From positions 124,001 through 188,000 of the forward strand of contig JAQXDE010000055.1 in the NCBI GenBank assembly GCA_029251525.1: DNA of 64,000 bases, in the 5' to 3' direction. Below are positions 37,066 through 46,594 of this stretch, piece after piece (positions within the stretch are counted from its first letter, which is position 1; each line of letters starts with the position of its first letter). The stretch comes from Saprospiraceae bacterium. Lineage in GTDB: Bacteria; Bacteroidota; Bacteroidia; Chitinophagales; Saprospiraceae. The notes beneath the pieces are model-generated. The model was not told the DNA's origin and ran no database searches. It worked only from the letters and a program-made list of their open reading frames with translations. Position numbers and translations under genes: made by a program.

Positions 37066-39099
37066 ATGCAGTTTTTATATCCATCTTTTTTGTGGACTTT
37101 GTTAGCACTAGCTATTCCGATTATTATTCACTTATTTTATTTCCGACGATTTAAGAGAGTATATTTTACTAATGTAAAATTTTTAAAAGAAGTTAAAGAG
37201 GAAACAAGTGCTCGGCGAAAAGTGAGGAATTTGTTGGTGTTGTTGAGTCGAATGTTCGCAATTGCAATGTTAGTTTTTGCTTTTGCTCAACCATTTATTC
37301 CACAAAATACAGAAGTTCAGAAGGGAGATAAGTCGGTTAGTGTTTTTATTGATAACTCTTTTAGTATGAATGCGTTAAGTGAAGACGTGCCCTTGATTGA
37401 AAAGGCTAAACAACGAGCCCGTGAAGTCGTTAATGCCTACTCAGTGGAAGATCGTTTTCAAATTTTAACAAATGAATTTGAGGGTAGACATCAAAGATTG
37501 GTAAGTAAGGAAGATGCGTTGGCATTAATCGATGAGGTTAAAACAACACCCTCCGTAAAAGAAATTTCAAAAGCATTAACTAGACAATTACAAGCTCTTA
37601 ATACGAGTAAAATAGAAAATAAAACGGCTTACCTTATTTCCGATTTTCAAAAAAATATTTCTGATTTTCAAAATTTTTCAGATACAACAATAGAGGTTAA
37701 TTTGATTCCTCTTCAATCTGTTCAGGAAAAAAATATTAGTATAGATACAGCTTACTTTGATTCACCCGTTCAGATGTTAAATCAAACAAATACTTTAGTG
37801 ATCAAAGTGAGAAATCATAGTAATCAAGTAGCGGAAAATGTTCGATTGTCTCTTCGTCATGAAGGACAAACTAAACCTGTTGGAACACTTACCATACCGG
37901 CAAGAGCTTCAAAAACAGATACGGTCAATATAACTATTTTGAGAACGGGTTGGCATGAAGCAGAGTTGACAATAACAGATTATCCAGTTCAATTTGATGA
38001 TACTTATTACTTTAGTTTTAACGTTGCAGAAGAGATCAATACTCTTTCGATAAATGAAACTACAAGTAATAAATATTTAGATGCAGCTTTCAAAGGGATT
38101 AGTTATTTCAAAGTGATAAATCAACAAAGTCGAAGTTTAGATTATGCTAAATTTCCTACTTATCAATTGATTGTCTTAAACGGTTTGGTCAACGTTTCAT
38201 CAGGTCTGGCATCAGAACTAAAACAGTATGTGGGTTCAGGTGGAAACTTATTAGTCTTTCCGGGTGTAAATTCAAATGTTAGCTCATATAAAACATTTTT
38301 AAATGATTTTCCAGCTGACGAATTAGTTGCTTTAGAAAGGTTAGAACGTAATGTTTCTGATGTGAATACGGAGGAATTTATTTTTAAAGACGTCTTTGAG
38401 AATAGTAGTGCGAATCTCAAATTACCGATAACAAAGGTTAATTATAAGATGACAAACTTTGGAGGGAGAGGTGAAGAACGTTTATTGAGTTATCGAGATG
38501 GAAGTGCCTTTTTGAGTAAATATCGAAAGGAGCGAGGGAACCTTTATTTGTGTGCTGCTCCACTTGATGAAGATCAAAGTAACTTGGTAAGAAACGCTGA
38601 GATTTTTGTCCCGATGTTGTACAAGATGGCTATCTCAACAGCCAAAGATAATCGTATTGCATATACTATTGGTAAGGATGAAGTGATTGAATCTAACATT
38701 GCATTTACGGGATCAGGAGAAATGAGGTATAAATTAAAGGGAAAAACTGAGGAGTTTATTCCTGTGCAAAGAGCTATTGGGAATAAGGTAGTTTTAGGGA
38801 TTAATAATCAAATCTTACAAGCTGGATTTTATAATTTGTATCTAAACCCTACAGAAAAATTAAATAAATTTGCTTTTAATTTTGATCGAAAAGAATCAAA
38901 TTTAGATTACTACAACTCAACAGATTTGGCGACTGTTGTTGGCGATCAAATTCAAATTATCGAAGGTACAAATGCCGTAGATATTACTCAATTAATAGGA
39001 GAACGAAGTCGTGGTATAATCATGTGGAGATGGTTTATAATTGCAGCATTAGTATTTTTAATTATTGAAGCATTACTTTTACGGTTTTGGAAAGTGTAG
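37066..39099 (+). CDS. BatA N-terminal / von Willebrand A-domain membrane protein
   Basis: The 677-residue protein opens with the BatA (aerotolerance-type) N-terminal domain: FLYPSFLWTLLALAIPIIIH, then FRRFKRVYFTNVKFL. A second helix ends FAQPFIP. The VWA domain carries a MIDAS motif DNSFS (D96, S98, S100). A long periplasmic region follows, and a transmembrane helix sits near residue 650-672. Such proteins probably assemble membrane complexes with MoxR ATPases, but none is adjacent. In Bacteroidota this gene is often followed by the dihydroorotase-like and glycosyltransferase genes that also follow here. Confidence 0.87.
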   Translation: MQFLYPSFLWTLLALAIPIIIHLFYFRRFKRVYFTNVKFLKEVKEETSARRKVRNLLVLLSRMFAIAMLVFAFAQPFIPQNTEVQKGDKSVSVFIDNSFSMNALSEDVPLIEKAKQRAREVVNAYSVEDRFQILTNEFEGRHQRLVSKEDALALIDEVKTTPSVKEISKALTRQLQALNTSKIENKTAYLISDFQKNISDFQNFSDTTIEVNLIPLQSVQEKNISIDTAYFDSPVQMLNQTNTLVIKVRNHSNQVAENVRLSLRHEGQTKPVGTLTIPARASKTDTVNITILRTGWHEAELTITDYPVQFDDTYYFSFNVAEEINTLSINETTSNKYLDAAFKGISYFKVINQQSRSLDYAKFPTYQLIVLNGLVNVSSGLASELKQYVGSGGNLLVFPGVNSNVSSYKTFLNDFPADELVALERLERNVSDVNTEEFIFKDVFENSSANLKLPITKVNYKMTNFGGRGEERLLSYRDGSAFLSKYRKERGNLYLCAAPLDEDQSNLVRNAEIFVPMLYKMAISTAKDNRIAYTIGKDEVIESNIAFTGSGEMRYKLKGKTEEFIPVQRAIGNKVVLGINNQILQAGFYNLYLNPTEKLNKFAFNFDRKESNLDYYNSTDLATVVGDQIQIIEGTNAVDITQLIGERSRGIIMWRWFIIAALVFLIIEALLLRFWKV

Positions 39100-39196
39100 G
39101 ATTATTTGGTTTCTGATTTTTCTATGATGCAATACGAATTTTGAATTATAACATGTCATGTTAAAAAAAATCAATTAGGTTTTTTACTAAAAAAAA

Positions 39197-40765
39197 ATGG
39201 AAAATTTCCTTTCAAATAATCGTGGTAGAGCGCTCTCTTTACCACGATGGGAGCACCTCCTTCACCTTTTAGCAGCTTACTTTTTTTTACTTTTGTGGAA
39301 TGGATATATTTATGGTCATGGTGATATGATTGAGTTGCTACCGTATTCCAAGTGGTTAATTGACAGTACTTTATATTCAAAGGATTTTTTCATTCAACAT
39401 ATTTCTGCTCAGAGTGTCAATGAGAGATATATTCTTGCTTACATCTTTTCTTTGTTCGAGAAATGGATGCCGCAAGCCGCCTTGATACTTCATTTCGTTT
39501 GTGTATTATTTTTACTAGAAGGATTATTTCGACTTGCTAAAATATTTATTCGTTCCCATGGGTTGATTTGGTTGGCGATTTTGATTCCATTTATTCCTTT
39601 GATGAATTGGAACCTGGGAGGAAATGAAATGTATATTCCACTGATTACGTCTAGTACAGTTGCCAAGGTCTTTGGTGTCTGGGCAATTTATTTTTCACTA
39701 AAAAAAGAAAATATAAAGAATGATAATTGGAACGTGTATATCCTGTTGGCAATTGCTACTTTTATTCAGCCATTAGTTGGGTTACAATTATTTTTAGTCT
39801 TGACCGGAGCCAATGTGTTGAATGTTGTTTTTAATAAGGGAGTAGAATGGAAAATTTCTTTTTCAGTTTTGTTTTATTTTTTAACAGGTGGTGTTTGGGT
39901 GTTTTGGTTGCAGCGAGATTTTGCCGAAGGAGGAATTGATAATCGGATGTTTTTTGATTTTTTAGAGTTTCGATTACCTCATCATTTTATTCCTTCCTAT
40001 TTTTCGAGAAAAGCAGCTATCCTACTTTTGCCATTGTTTGGATGGAGTTTATTATTTTATTATAAAAAGAATAGTACCGTTTTTTGGATGTTCGTTTTGG
40101 CTCTTTTGGGAATGTTTATTTATACGATTGGAGTAGGATGTATGGAGAGCTCGACCATAGTCTCTTCGCAATGGTTTAAGATCACGATTTGGTTAAAGTC
40201 ACTTTCTCTAATTGCCTTATTTTCTTTTTTTGAAGATAAAATACCAGTTTTAAAAAAGGAGTTTTTTCAAAAAATTTGTACAAGGGGATTACAATTTATA
40301 GGGGTAATTTCAATTGTTCTAATTTTAAATCCTGTGTCTATTTTTAAAACTAAGACATACGATTTCTTCTTTCTCAGTAAGAAAAATCCGGAGATAGAAA
40401 TTGCGGGAATTGCCAAAGAAAAAACTCCAAAAGATGCTCTTTTTATTGTTCCAATGAATCATACACATTTCAAAAATTACAGCGAGCGCAGTACGTATGT
40501 TGATTACAAAGCAGTAATTCATCGAAAGTCAATTATTCCAATTTGGTATAAAAGAATCCAAGAAATTTATGGCGTTAATATTGATACTCGGCAATCGGGA
40601 GAAGATAATGTGTTGGTTGGAAATAACAATTTTCGGAATTTAACAATAGAAGAATTAAAGCGGTTTAGTGAACAAGGAATTCAATATTTATTGACTTTCA
40701 AAGATGTAGATTTACCACTAGAAAAGGTAGGGGAGAATGTAGGATTCGTGATTTACAAATTGTGA
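39197..40765 (+). CDS. large multi-pass membrane protein, possibly DUF6798-type
   Basis: The 522-residue protein has about ten hydrophobic helices up to residue 380. A soluble C-terminal part (about 395-522) follows, in which KTPKDALFIVPMNH and YGVNIDTRQSGEDN are seen. The layout, a membrane domain plus a C-terminal domain describing a 'residue must act within a time' type extracytoplasmic fold, resembles hypothetical GT-C-like or DUF6798 proteins; this is a weak resemblance. The N-terminal topology and the envelope gene neighbours suggest a role in surface polymer export or glycosyl transfer. Function unknown. Confidence 0.6.
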   Translation: MENFLSNNRGRALSLPRWEHLLHLLAAYFFLLLWNGYIYGHGDMIELLPYSKWLIDSTLYSKDFFIQHISAQSVNERYILAYIFSLFEKWMPQAALILHFVCVLFLLEGLFRLAKIFIRSHGLIWLAILIPFIPLMNWNLGGNEMYIPLITSSTVAKVFGVWAIYFSLKKENIKNDNWNVYILLAIATFIQPLVGLQLFLVLTGANVLNVVFNKGVEWKISFSVLFYFLTGGVWVFWLQRDFAEGGIDNRMFFDFLEFRLPHHFIPSYFSRKAAILLLPLFGWSLLFYYKKNSTVFWMFVLALLGMFIYTIGVGCMESSTIVSSQWFKITIWLKSLSLIALFSFFEDKIPVLKKEFFQKICTRGLQFIGVISIVLILNPVSIFKTKTYDFFFLSKKNPEIEIAGIAKEKTPKDALFIVPMNHTHFKNYSERSTYVDYKAVIHRKSIIPIWYKRIQEIYGVNIDTRQSGEDNVLVGNNNFRNLTIEELKRFSEQGIQYLLTFKDVDLPLEKVGENVGFVIYKL

Positions 40766-40789
40766 GAAACCTCTTTAAGTTTTAAAAAC

Positions 40790-41173
40790 CTAACGCATTT
40801 TTTTTAATAAATTATAAATAGTGATTGGCCAGCTTTCCTTTTGAATTGCCTCTAGTTCACCACCATCCAACCAAGTTCCTTCGCATTGTTCACAATAATC
40901 AATTACTACATTTTCATCACGAGGATGCTCTGCTTTTTTCATCATAGGACTATCATCACAAGAAGGACAATTTAGAGGCGTTAATTGATCATATTTTGAG
41001 CAAAGCATCCTCCATTCAAATAATACAGGCTCTGAAATATTTTCGAGAAGGTTTAATTCACCTTTGTCAAACCAGAGTCCTTCGCAAGATGGGCAATTCC
41101 CAATATCAATTTTGTCATTTCGTTCAATAATAGTTTTGTTATCTAATTTAGTCTTACAGCGAGGACAATTCAT
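40790..41173 (-). CDS. double zinc-ribbon (TFIIB-type zf) protein
   Basis: The 127-residue protein contains two similar zinc ribbons. The first has MNCPRCKTKL and CPSCEGLWFDKGEL (about 1-45). The second has NCPSCDDSPMM and YCEQCEGTWLDGGEL (about 67-110). Each provides four Cys in CxxC pairs, and the G-W-x-D-x-GEL ending is the zf-TFIIB family mark. Cytoplasmic, no signal peptide. The family has no firm biochemical function. It is the only minus-strand gene within the 37-48.6 kb block. Confidence 0.85.
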   Translation of the reverse strand: MNCPRCKTKLDNKTIIERNDKIDIGNCPSCEGLWFDKGELNLLENISEPVLFEWRMLCSKYDQLTPLNCPSCDDSPMMKKAEHPRDENVVIDYCEQCEGTWLDGGELEAIQKESWPITIYNLLKKMR

Positions 41174-41313
41174 ATCAATATTTTTTCACCAAGTTAGGTG
41201 CAAAAATTCTTTTTTCAAAAAAAAGAAATAAATCTGTACATAGTAAAGCGTGGCCTGAATAAAAAAATAAATAATAAAACCCTTTTACATTCTTATAAAT
41301 AAAACTCAGGTAG

Positions 41314-41321
41314 TATTTTTG
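41314..41321 (+). promoter_or_regulatory. TAnnTTTG promoter element of the dihydroorotase-like operon
   Basis: TATTTTTG exactly matches the Bacteroidota -7 element and lies 23 bases before the start codon at 41345. No good TTTG is found 19-21 bases upstream, so this is a partial match. Confidence 0.4.
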
Positions 41322-41344
41322 TACGAATTTTAAAGTAGTAAAAA

Positions 41345-42610
41345 ATGCTATTAATAAAAAATGTAACCATTCGAGATTCTCGCTCCAAGCATCATGGAAA
41401 AAAGCGAGATATCCACATCCGTAACGGAAAGATTGAAAGTATTAAAGCCAAAATTGATATACCAAAAGTAAAATTGCTTGAAGGCGCTGGCGCAATGGTT
41501 TCTATTGGTTGGTTAGATGTTGGTGTTCGGACAGGTGATCCTGGTTTTGAACATCGGGAAGATTTGCGAACTGTTTCTGCAGCGGCATCCGCTGGCGGAT
41601 ATACTGGAATAGCTTGCTGGCCAAATACTTCTCCATCTATTCACTCAAAATCGGAGGTTTTGTATTTGAAAAATGCAGCACAAACTAATCTTGTTGATTT
41701 ATTCCCTATCGGAGCAGTTTCACGAAATTGTCAAGGCGTGGACATCACTGAAATGTATGATATGCATCATGCAGGAGCTGTCGCTTTTTCTGATGGGGAA
41801 AAAGCCATTCAAAATAGTGGTTTAATGATGCGAGCTTTGCAATATGTAAAAGCATTTGAAGGGACAGTGATAAATCATCCTCATAACTCTGATATTGCAG
41901 GAAATGGACAAATGCATGAAGGAAAAAATAGTACTTCACTTGGTATGAAAGGAATTCCTAGGTTAGCGGAAGATTTGATGGTACAGCGAGATATTTACTT
42001 GGTAGAATACACCGATTCAAAATTGCATTTGTCAAATATTTCGAGTGAAAATTCAGAAAAATTGGTTGCAGCTGCCAAGCAAAAAAACTTAAAAGTTACT
42101 TCTTCTACCTCTATTTTGAACTTGATTTTTTCAGATGAAAAATTGATGGACTTTAATACCCAGTTTAAAGTTATCCCACCTTTGCGTGAAGCTAGTGATA
42201 TAAAAGCTTTACAAAAAGGTTTAAAAAATGGAACAATTGATATTATTACATCCAACCATAGACCAGTTGAAGAAGAGGGTAAAAATTTAGAATTTTTTAA
42301 TGCAGATTTTGGAGCACTAGGTTTACAAACGACTTATTCCTTATATAACACTCATTTGACAAAAGTGATTGGAGTTGAGGACTTCATAGAAAAAGTAGCG
42401 ATACAGCCAAGACAATTATTGAATATTGATTTACCAAAAATTGAAGAAGGATCGGAGGCAAACCTAACTATTTTTCATCCTGATCATGAATGGACTTTTT
42501 CAAAAAAGGATATTATGTCAAAGTCAAAAAATTCACCAATAATTGGAATGAAACTAAAGGGAAAAGTATTGGGAGTTGTGAATAATGGAAAATCGAAATT
42601 GTTTGTTTAA
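41345..42610 (+). CDS. dihydroorotase-like protein lacking the catalytic metal ligands
   Basis: The 421-residue protein aligns along its whole length with class I dihydroorotases. At the metal-binding segment, where active enzymes have DxHVHxREPG, this protein reads DVGVRTGDPG: both His are lost (G60, R62) and the substrate-binding Arg is G64. The metal His of the LHxxH segment is N231 (LHLSNIS), and the catalytic Asp of the TDHAPH segment is N304 (TSNHRP). It should not hydrolyse dihydroorotate. Flavobacteria carry similar HxH-less paralogues. In Pseudomonas a dead PyrC supports aspartate transcarbamoylase assembly, so a structural role is possible. It heads a run of envelope genes. Confidence 0.85.
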   Translation: MLLIKNVTIRDSRSKHHGKKRDIHIRNGKIESIKAKIDIPKVKLLEGAGAMVSIGWLDVGVRTGDPGFEHREDLRTVSAAASAGGYTGIACWPNTSPSIHSKSEVLYLKNAAQTNLVDLFPIGAVSRNCQGVDITEMYDMHHAGAVAFSDGEKAIQNSGLMMRALQYVKAFEGTVINHPHNSDIAGNGQMHEGKNSTSLGMKGIPRLAEDLMVQRDIYLVEYTDSKLHLSNISSENSEKLVAAAKQKNLKVTSSTSILNLIFSDEKLMDFNTQFKVIPPLREASDIKALQKGLKNGTIDIITSNHRPVEEEGKNLEFFNADFGALGLQTTYSLYNTHLTKVIGVEDFIEKVAIQPRQLLNIDLPKIEEGSEANLTIFHPDHEWTFSKKDIMSKSKNSPIIGMKLKGKVLGVVNNGKSKLFV

Positions 42611-42633
42611 AAAATATTTAGAATAACTGAATT

Positions 42634-43101
42634 ATGACTGAATTAAAGGTTGAAACAAAATTACCTTCTCCATTTCGAACCGCATTTCGGTTTGCTATAA
42701 TTCTGCTAATTGTCACAATAATTTTAGAGTTAACTAAATATTTTAGGGGCTGGGGTAATTCTGAAACTTCAGATGAAGGAATAATTTATTTGATTTATAC
42801 TTTGACTTTTGCTGTATCGATAGCTGTAGTTATGATAATGTTAAAAACGCATAGAGATAAGGAACAATACGGGTTTATCTCACATAAAAAAGTTATAATT
42901 TTATCCTTTTGGATGGGATTGTTTTATGGAGTCTTAGCAGCAATATGGAACTTTATATTTAGAGGATTTATTGCAAATAAGATCATGCCAGGAGAAGATA
43001 CTTTAGGGACAAGTTTTTTTTATATACTATTGAGTAGTTTAACCACAATTGTTTTAATTGGAGTAATCCTAGGGGTATTTGTAAAAAGAGATCGTCTGTA
43101 A
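42634..43101 (+). CDS. DUF4199-like four-helix membrane protein
   Basis: The 155-residue protein has four hydrophobic helices (about 16-33, 50-70, 86-107, 127-150), a conserved central basic loop (KTHRDKEQYGFISHKK) and a basic C terminus. It resembles the DUF4199 proteins that Bacteroidota encode before GT2 glycosyltransferases. It starts 23 bp after the dihydroorotase-like gene, so it is in the same operon. Function unknown. Confidence 0.65.
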   Translation: MTELKVETKLPSPFRTAFRFAIILLIVTIILELTKYFRGWGNSETSDEGIIYLIYTLTFAVSIAVVMIMLKTHRDKEQYGFISHKKVIILSFWMGLFYGVLAAIWNFIFRGFIANKIMPGEDTLGTSFFYILLSSLTTIVLIGVILGVFVKRDRL

Positions 43102-43178
43102 GTATATTGTTGAAAATATGTAATAGAGGTAGAATAAACTTGTATATAGAACTTGCCTTTGACTAAAAAAGAAAGACC

Positions 43179-43721
43179 TTGAATAAAATAGCAACTAAAT
43201 ATGGTGTTTTTACAGGATTTGGAGTAATCCTTTATATGCTGACATTTTATTTTTACGATAAAACAATCATGCGAAGTCCAGAAGTAATCTGGTCAACAAT
43301 GTTTTTGTATTTGGTAGGAATGTTTTGGGCAGCTCTTAAAGTTCATCGACTAGAAGGAAGTTCTAATAATTCAATTGGAAGTGTTTTGGAAAATGTAAAA
43401 AATGAAGAAAAAGAATCTTCGCTTCGAAGTTTGGTGGCAACTCCATTTATTGTTTTTCTAATTACGAATGCCTATTATGCTTTATTTTTTTATTGGGTAA
43501 TGAATGTTTTTGATGCTGAATTATTGCAAGTTCACCAAGAACTGACTCATCAAGAAATGTTGGATTATTACAAAGGAACAGACAAGATATCTGAGGTTAG
43601 AAAAAATGTTTCAACGGATTATACTCCCACACTTGGAGCTAGTTTTACAAAGTATATTTTGGGTGCGATTGGAGGATTTATTTTGTCATTTTTGATGGCA
43701 TTAATAGTTCGGAGAACGTGA
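43179..43721 (+). CDS. DUF4199 family membrane protein, TTG start
   Basis: The 180-residue protein starts at TTG (43179); MNKIATKYGVFTGFG is the usual DUF4199 N terminus and no ATG in frame lies near it. Four hydrophobic helices (about 10-25, 34-52, 86-108, 155-177) surround a charged loop. It is the second DUF4199-type gene before the GT2 glycosyltransferase. The family is of unknown function, and its constant link with GT2 enzymes suggests a helper role in lipid-linked sugar metabolism. Confidence 0.75.
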   Translation: MNKIATKYGVFTGFGVILYMLTFYFYDKTIMRSPEVIWSTMFLYLVGMFWAALKVHRLEGSSNNSIGSVLENVKNEEKESSLRSLVATPFIVFLITNAYYALFFYWVMNVFDAELLQVHQELTHQEMLDYYKGTDKISEVRKNVSTDYTPTLGASFTKYILGAIGGFILSFLMALIVRRT

Positions 43722-43803
43722 TTTAATGGATTTTAACATCGAAACAAGAATCGCTTTTTTATCGTTATATTTAATATGAATTTTAAGCAAAAAATAAAAT
43801 AGA

Positions 43804-44784
43804 ATGGACATATCGGTTGTCGTACCATTATATAATGAAGATGAATCTTTGACTGAACTTGAAGCATGGGTTCGAAAAGTCATGGATGAAAATAATTTCA
43901 GTTATGAAATTATGATGGTGGATGATGGAAGTACCGATAATTCTTGGAAAGTCGTTCAAGGTCTTTCCGAAATAAATTCAAATGTAAAAGGTATAAAGTT
44001 CCGAAGAAATTATGGAAAATCAGCTGCGTTGCATACGGGATTTCAAGAGGTGCAAGGTGATGTGGTGATTACAATGGATGCAGACTTACAAGATAGTCCA
44101 GATGAAATTCCTGAGCTTTTTAGAATGATTAAAGATGAAAAATTCGATTTAGTTTCAGGCTGGAAAAAGGAACGCCACGATCCTCTTTCTAAAACAATTC
44201 CTACAAAACTATATAATGGAGTTACTGGAATCATGACGGGTATAAAATTGCATGATATGAATTGTGGGTTGAAAGCTTACCGAAAAGAGGTGGTCAAAAC
44301 GATTGAAGTTTATGGAGAAATGCATCGCTATATACCCGTAATTGCAAAGTGGGCTGGTTTTAAAAATATAGGAGAAAAAGTTGTAGTTCATCAAGCTCGA
44401 AAATTTGGTGTAACTAAATTTGGAGGCCTAGAAAGATTTATCCGAGGACCATTAGATTTATTGTCAATTGTATTTGTTGGGAAATTTGGAAAACGGCCGA
44501 TGCACTTTTTTGGAAGTCTGGGAGCAATTATGTTTACCCTTGGATTTGGATTGTTTTTTTGTCTGGGAGCAAGGAAGGTTTGGAATTTGATTTATGAAAT
44601 TCCAGCTAAAAATATTGCAGATATTTCTTGGTTTTATATTGGATTGACTGCGATGATTTTAGGGACACTCTTATTTTGTACTGGTTTTTTGGCTGAATTA
44701 GTTTCTAGAAATTCTCCTGTAAGAAATGCATATCTGATCGAGACCAAATTAGGGATGGAAGAAAATGAAACAGTTGTATCATGA
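43804..44784 (+). CDS. GT2 glycosyltransferase, dolichyl/undecaprenyl-phosphate sugar synthase type
   Basis: The 326-residue protein has the DPM1-like GT-A domain: SVVVPLYNEDESLTEL, MMVDDGSTDNSW, FRRNYGKSAALHTGFQ, the metal-binding ITMDADLQDSPDEI, and HDMNCGLKAYRKEV. Two C-terminal transmembrane helices (about 240-262, 277-300) follow. Such enzymes move a sugar from a nucleotide to undecaprenyl phosphate on the inner leaflet. That product is what GT-C membrane transferases use, and one is encoded 1.8 kb downstream. The donor sugar is not predictable. Confidence 0.9.
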   Translation: MDISVVVPLYNEDESLTELEAWVRKVMDENNFSYEIMMVDDGSTDNSWKVVQGLSEINSNVKGIKFRRNYGKSAALHTGFQEVQGDVVITMDADLQDSPDEIPELFRMIKDEKFDLVSGWKKERHDPLSKTIPTKLYNGVTGIMTGIKLHDMNCGLKAYRKEVVKTIEVYGEMHRYIPVIAKWAGFKNIGEKVVVHQARKFGVTKFGGLERFIRGPLDLLSIVFVGKFGKRPMHFFGSLGAIMFTLGFGLFFCLGARKVWNLIYEIPAKNIADISWFYIGLTAMILGTLLFCTGFLAELVSRNSPVRNAYLIETKLGMEENETVVS

Positions 44785-44807
44785 TAATATTTTTGTAGTA
44801 CAAAAAA

Positions 44808-45941
44808 ATGAGTGAAAAGAAAAAAATAGTCATCATTGGTCCAGCACATCCACTTAGAGGAGGAATTGCAGTATTTAATGAACGCTTAGCAGAAGTATTG
44901 CAGAAAGAGGGATATGACGTTATAATCTATTCTTTTAGTCTACAATATCCCAATTTTTTATTTCCAGGAAAAACTCAATATTCTGAAGATTCTCCACCTT
45001 TCCAGCTTAATATTCGTGTAAGAGTTAATTCAGTTAATCCGTTTAATTGGATAAAAGTAGGTCGGGAAATTCAACGAATTAAACCAGATATTGTCATCGG
45101 TAGATTTTGGCTGCCATTTATGGGGCCGTGTCTAGGGACCATTCTTCGAATCATAAAAAGGAATAAAATGACTAGAATTATTGGTTTTGTAGATAATATT
45201 ATTCCCCACGAAAGCCGCCTTGGCGATTCTCTTTTTGCAAAATATTTTGTTGGTGCCTGCGATGCTTTTTTAGTAATGTCAAAATCTGTGAAAGCTCAAT
45301 TGCGAACGTTTACGAAACAAAAGCTAATTGCCTTAGCAGAGCATCCATTATCTGATAATTTTGGGGAACCAGTTAGTTACGAAGCAGCTTTAGCGTATCT
45401 GAATTTGTCAAAAGACTTTCGCTATTTATTGTTTTTTGGATTCATTAGAGACTACAAAGGGTTGGATTTATTGTTAGAGGCTATGGCAGACGAACGAGTT
45501 GGAGAATTAAATGTAAAGTTGATTGTGGCAGGAGAGTATTATTCAAATGAAGAAAAGTATAAAACCCAAATCGCTTCGTTGGGAATTGATAATCGGTTAG
45601 TTATGGAGACAAGATTCATTTCTAAAGAAGAAGTGAAATATTATTTTTGCGCAGCGGATTTAATTACACAACCCTACAAAACAGCTACCCAAAGTGGAGT
45701 TTCAAGTCTTGGATATTTTTTTGAGAAACCTATGTTGGTTACTAAAGTTGGTGGATTGCCGGAGATAGTTCAACATGATAAAGCTGGTTACGTAGTGGAC
45801 GTTGATCCTAAATCTATTGCAAATGCAATCGTTGATTTTTATAAAAATAAAAGAACAGAAGAGTTTGTGGAACAAGTGAAAATTGATAAGAAAATGTTTT
45901 CGTGGGAGGCGATGATTCATGCACTTATGTCGTTAGAGTAG
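44808..45941 (+). CDS. GT4-type glycosyltransferase
   Basis: The 377-residue protein is a GT-B fold enzyme: GPAHPLRGGIAVFNERLAE at the N-terminal nucleotide-binding half, and LLFFGFIRDYKGLDLLLEAM, PYKTATQSGVSSLGYFFEKP and VTKVGGLPEIV in the C-terminal half. This is the GT4/GT1 retaining type that uses a nucleotide sugar. It starts 23 bp after the GT2 gene and precedes gmhA by 53 bp, so it is probably part of the same surface-glycan unit. The linkage formed is unknown. Confidence 0.88.
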   Translation: MSEKKKIVIIGPAHPLRGGIAVFNERLAEVLQKEGYDVIIYSFSLQYPNFLFPGKTQYSEDSPPFQLNIRVRVNSVNPFNWIKVGREIQRIKPDIVIGRFWLPFMGPCLGTILRIIKRNKMTRIIGFVDNIIPHESRLGDSLFAKYFVGACDAFLVMSKSVKAQLRTFTKQKLIALAEHPLSDNFGEPVSYEAALAYLNLSKDFRYLLFFGFIRDYKGLDLLLEAMADERVGELNVKLIVAGEYYSNEEKYKTQIASLGIDNRLVMETRFISKEEVKYYFCAADLITQPYKTATQSGVSSLGYFFEKPMLVTKVGGLPEIVQHDKAGYVVDVDPKSIANAIVDFYKNKRTEEFVEQVKIDKKMFSWEAMIHALMSLE

Positions 45942-45994
45942 TGAAAACGGTTTCGTTTATAATTTAAATTTATTTTTTAAACTACTTTTGAGTT

Positions 45995-46570
45995 ATGGAT
46001 TCAAGAATAAAGGACAGTATTTCTGAGAGTATTAAAGTCAAACAAGAGATTCTTGGTAATCAAGAATTATTGAAGGAACTCCAAAAAGTTTCGGACGTTT
46101 GTATTAATGCTTTGAAGCATGGAAATAAAATTCTTTTTTGTGGTAATGGGGGAAGTGCCTCAGATGCACAACATTTAGCAGCAGAACTTTCAGGGCGGTT
46201 TTATTTGGATAGAGAATCTTATTTTGCAGAGGCTCTTCACGTCAATACATCTTATCTGACTGCTGTTGCAAATGATTATTCCTTTGAAGAGGTTTATCGA
46301 AGAATAGTAAAATCAAAAGGACGAAAAGGGGATGTTTTGATTTCACTTTCGACCTCTGGTAATTCTAAAAATATTATTTTTGCAATGAAGGCTGCACAAA
46401 AATTAGAAATGATTAATGTTGCCATGTCTGGTCGAACTGGGGGTGAGATGAAAAAATATGCAGAATATTTATTAAATGCCCCCTCGATTGATACACCACG
46501 TATCCAGGAAGCTCACATTCTGATGGGACATATTTTTTGTGAAATAATTGAAAAAAGAATGGAGGCTTAA
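45995..46570 (+). CDS. gmhA: sedoheptulose 7-phosphate isomerase
   Basis: The 191-residue protein has the SIS fold of GmhA: FCGNGGSASDAQHLAAELSGRF with the catalytic Glu, TAVANDYSFEEVYRR, ISLSTSGNSKN, and the C-terminal IQEAHILMGHIFCEIIE with the catalytic His. It converts sedoheptulose 7-phosphate to D-glycero-D-manno-heptose 7-phosphate, the first step of nucleotide-heptose synthesis. The later phosphatase gmhB is two genes downstream; the bifunctional kinase/adenylyltransferase HldE and the epimerase are not in the window. Confidence 0.94.
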   Translation: MDSRIKDSISESIKVKQEILGNQELLKELQKVSDVCINALKHGNKILFCGNGGSASDAQHLAAELSGRFYLDRESYFAEALHVNTSYLTAVANDYSFEEVYRRIVKSKGRKGDVLISLSTSGNSKNIIFAMKAAQKLEMINVAMSGRTGGEMKKYAEYLLNAPSIDTPRIQEAHILMGHIFCEIIEKRMEA

Positions 46571-46594
46571 TCGTTATTTTATTCCTGCAAAATT

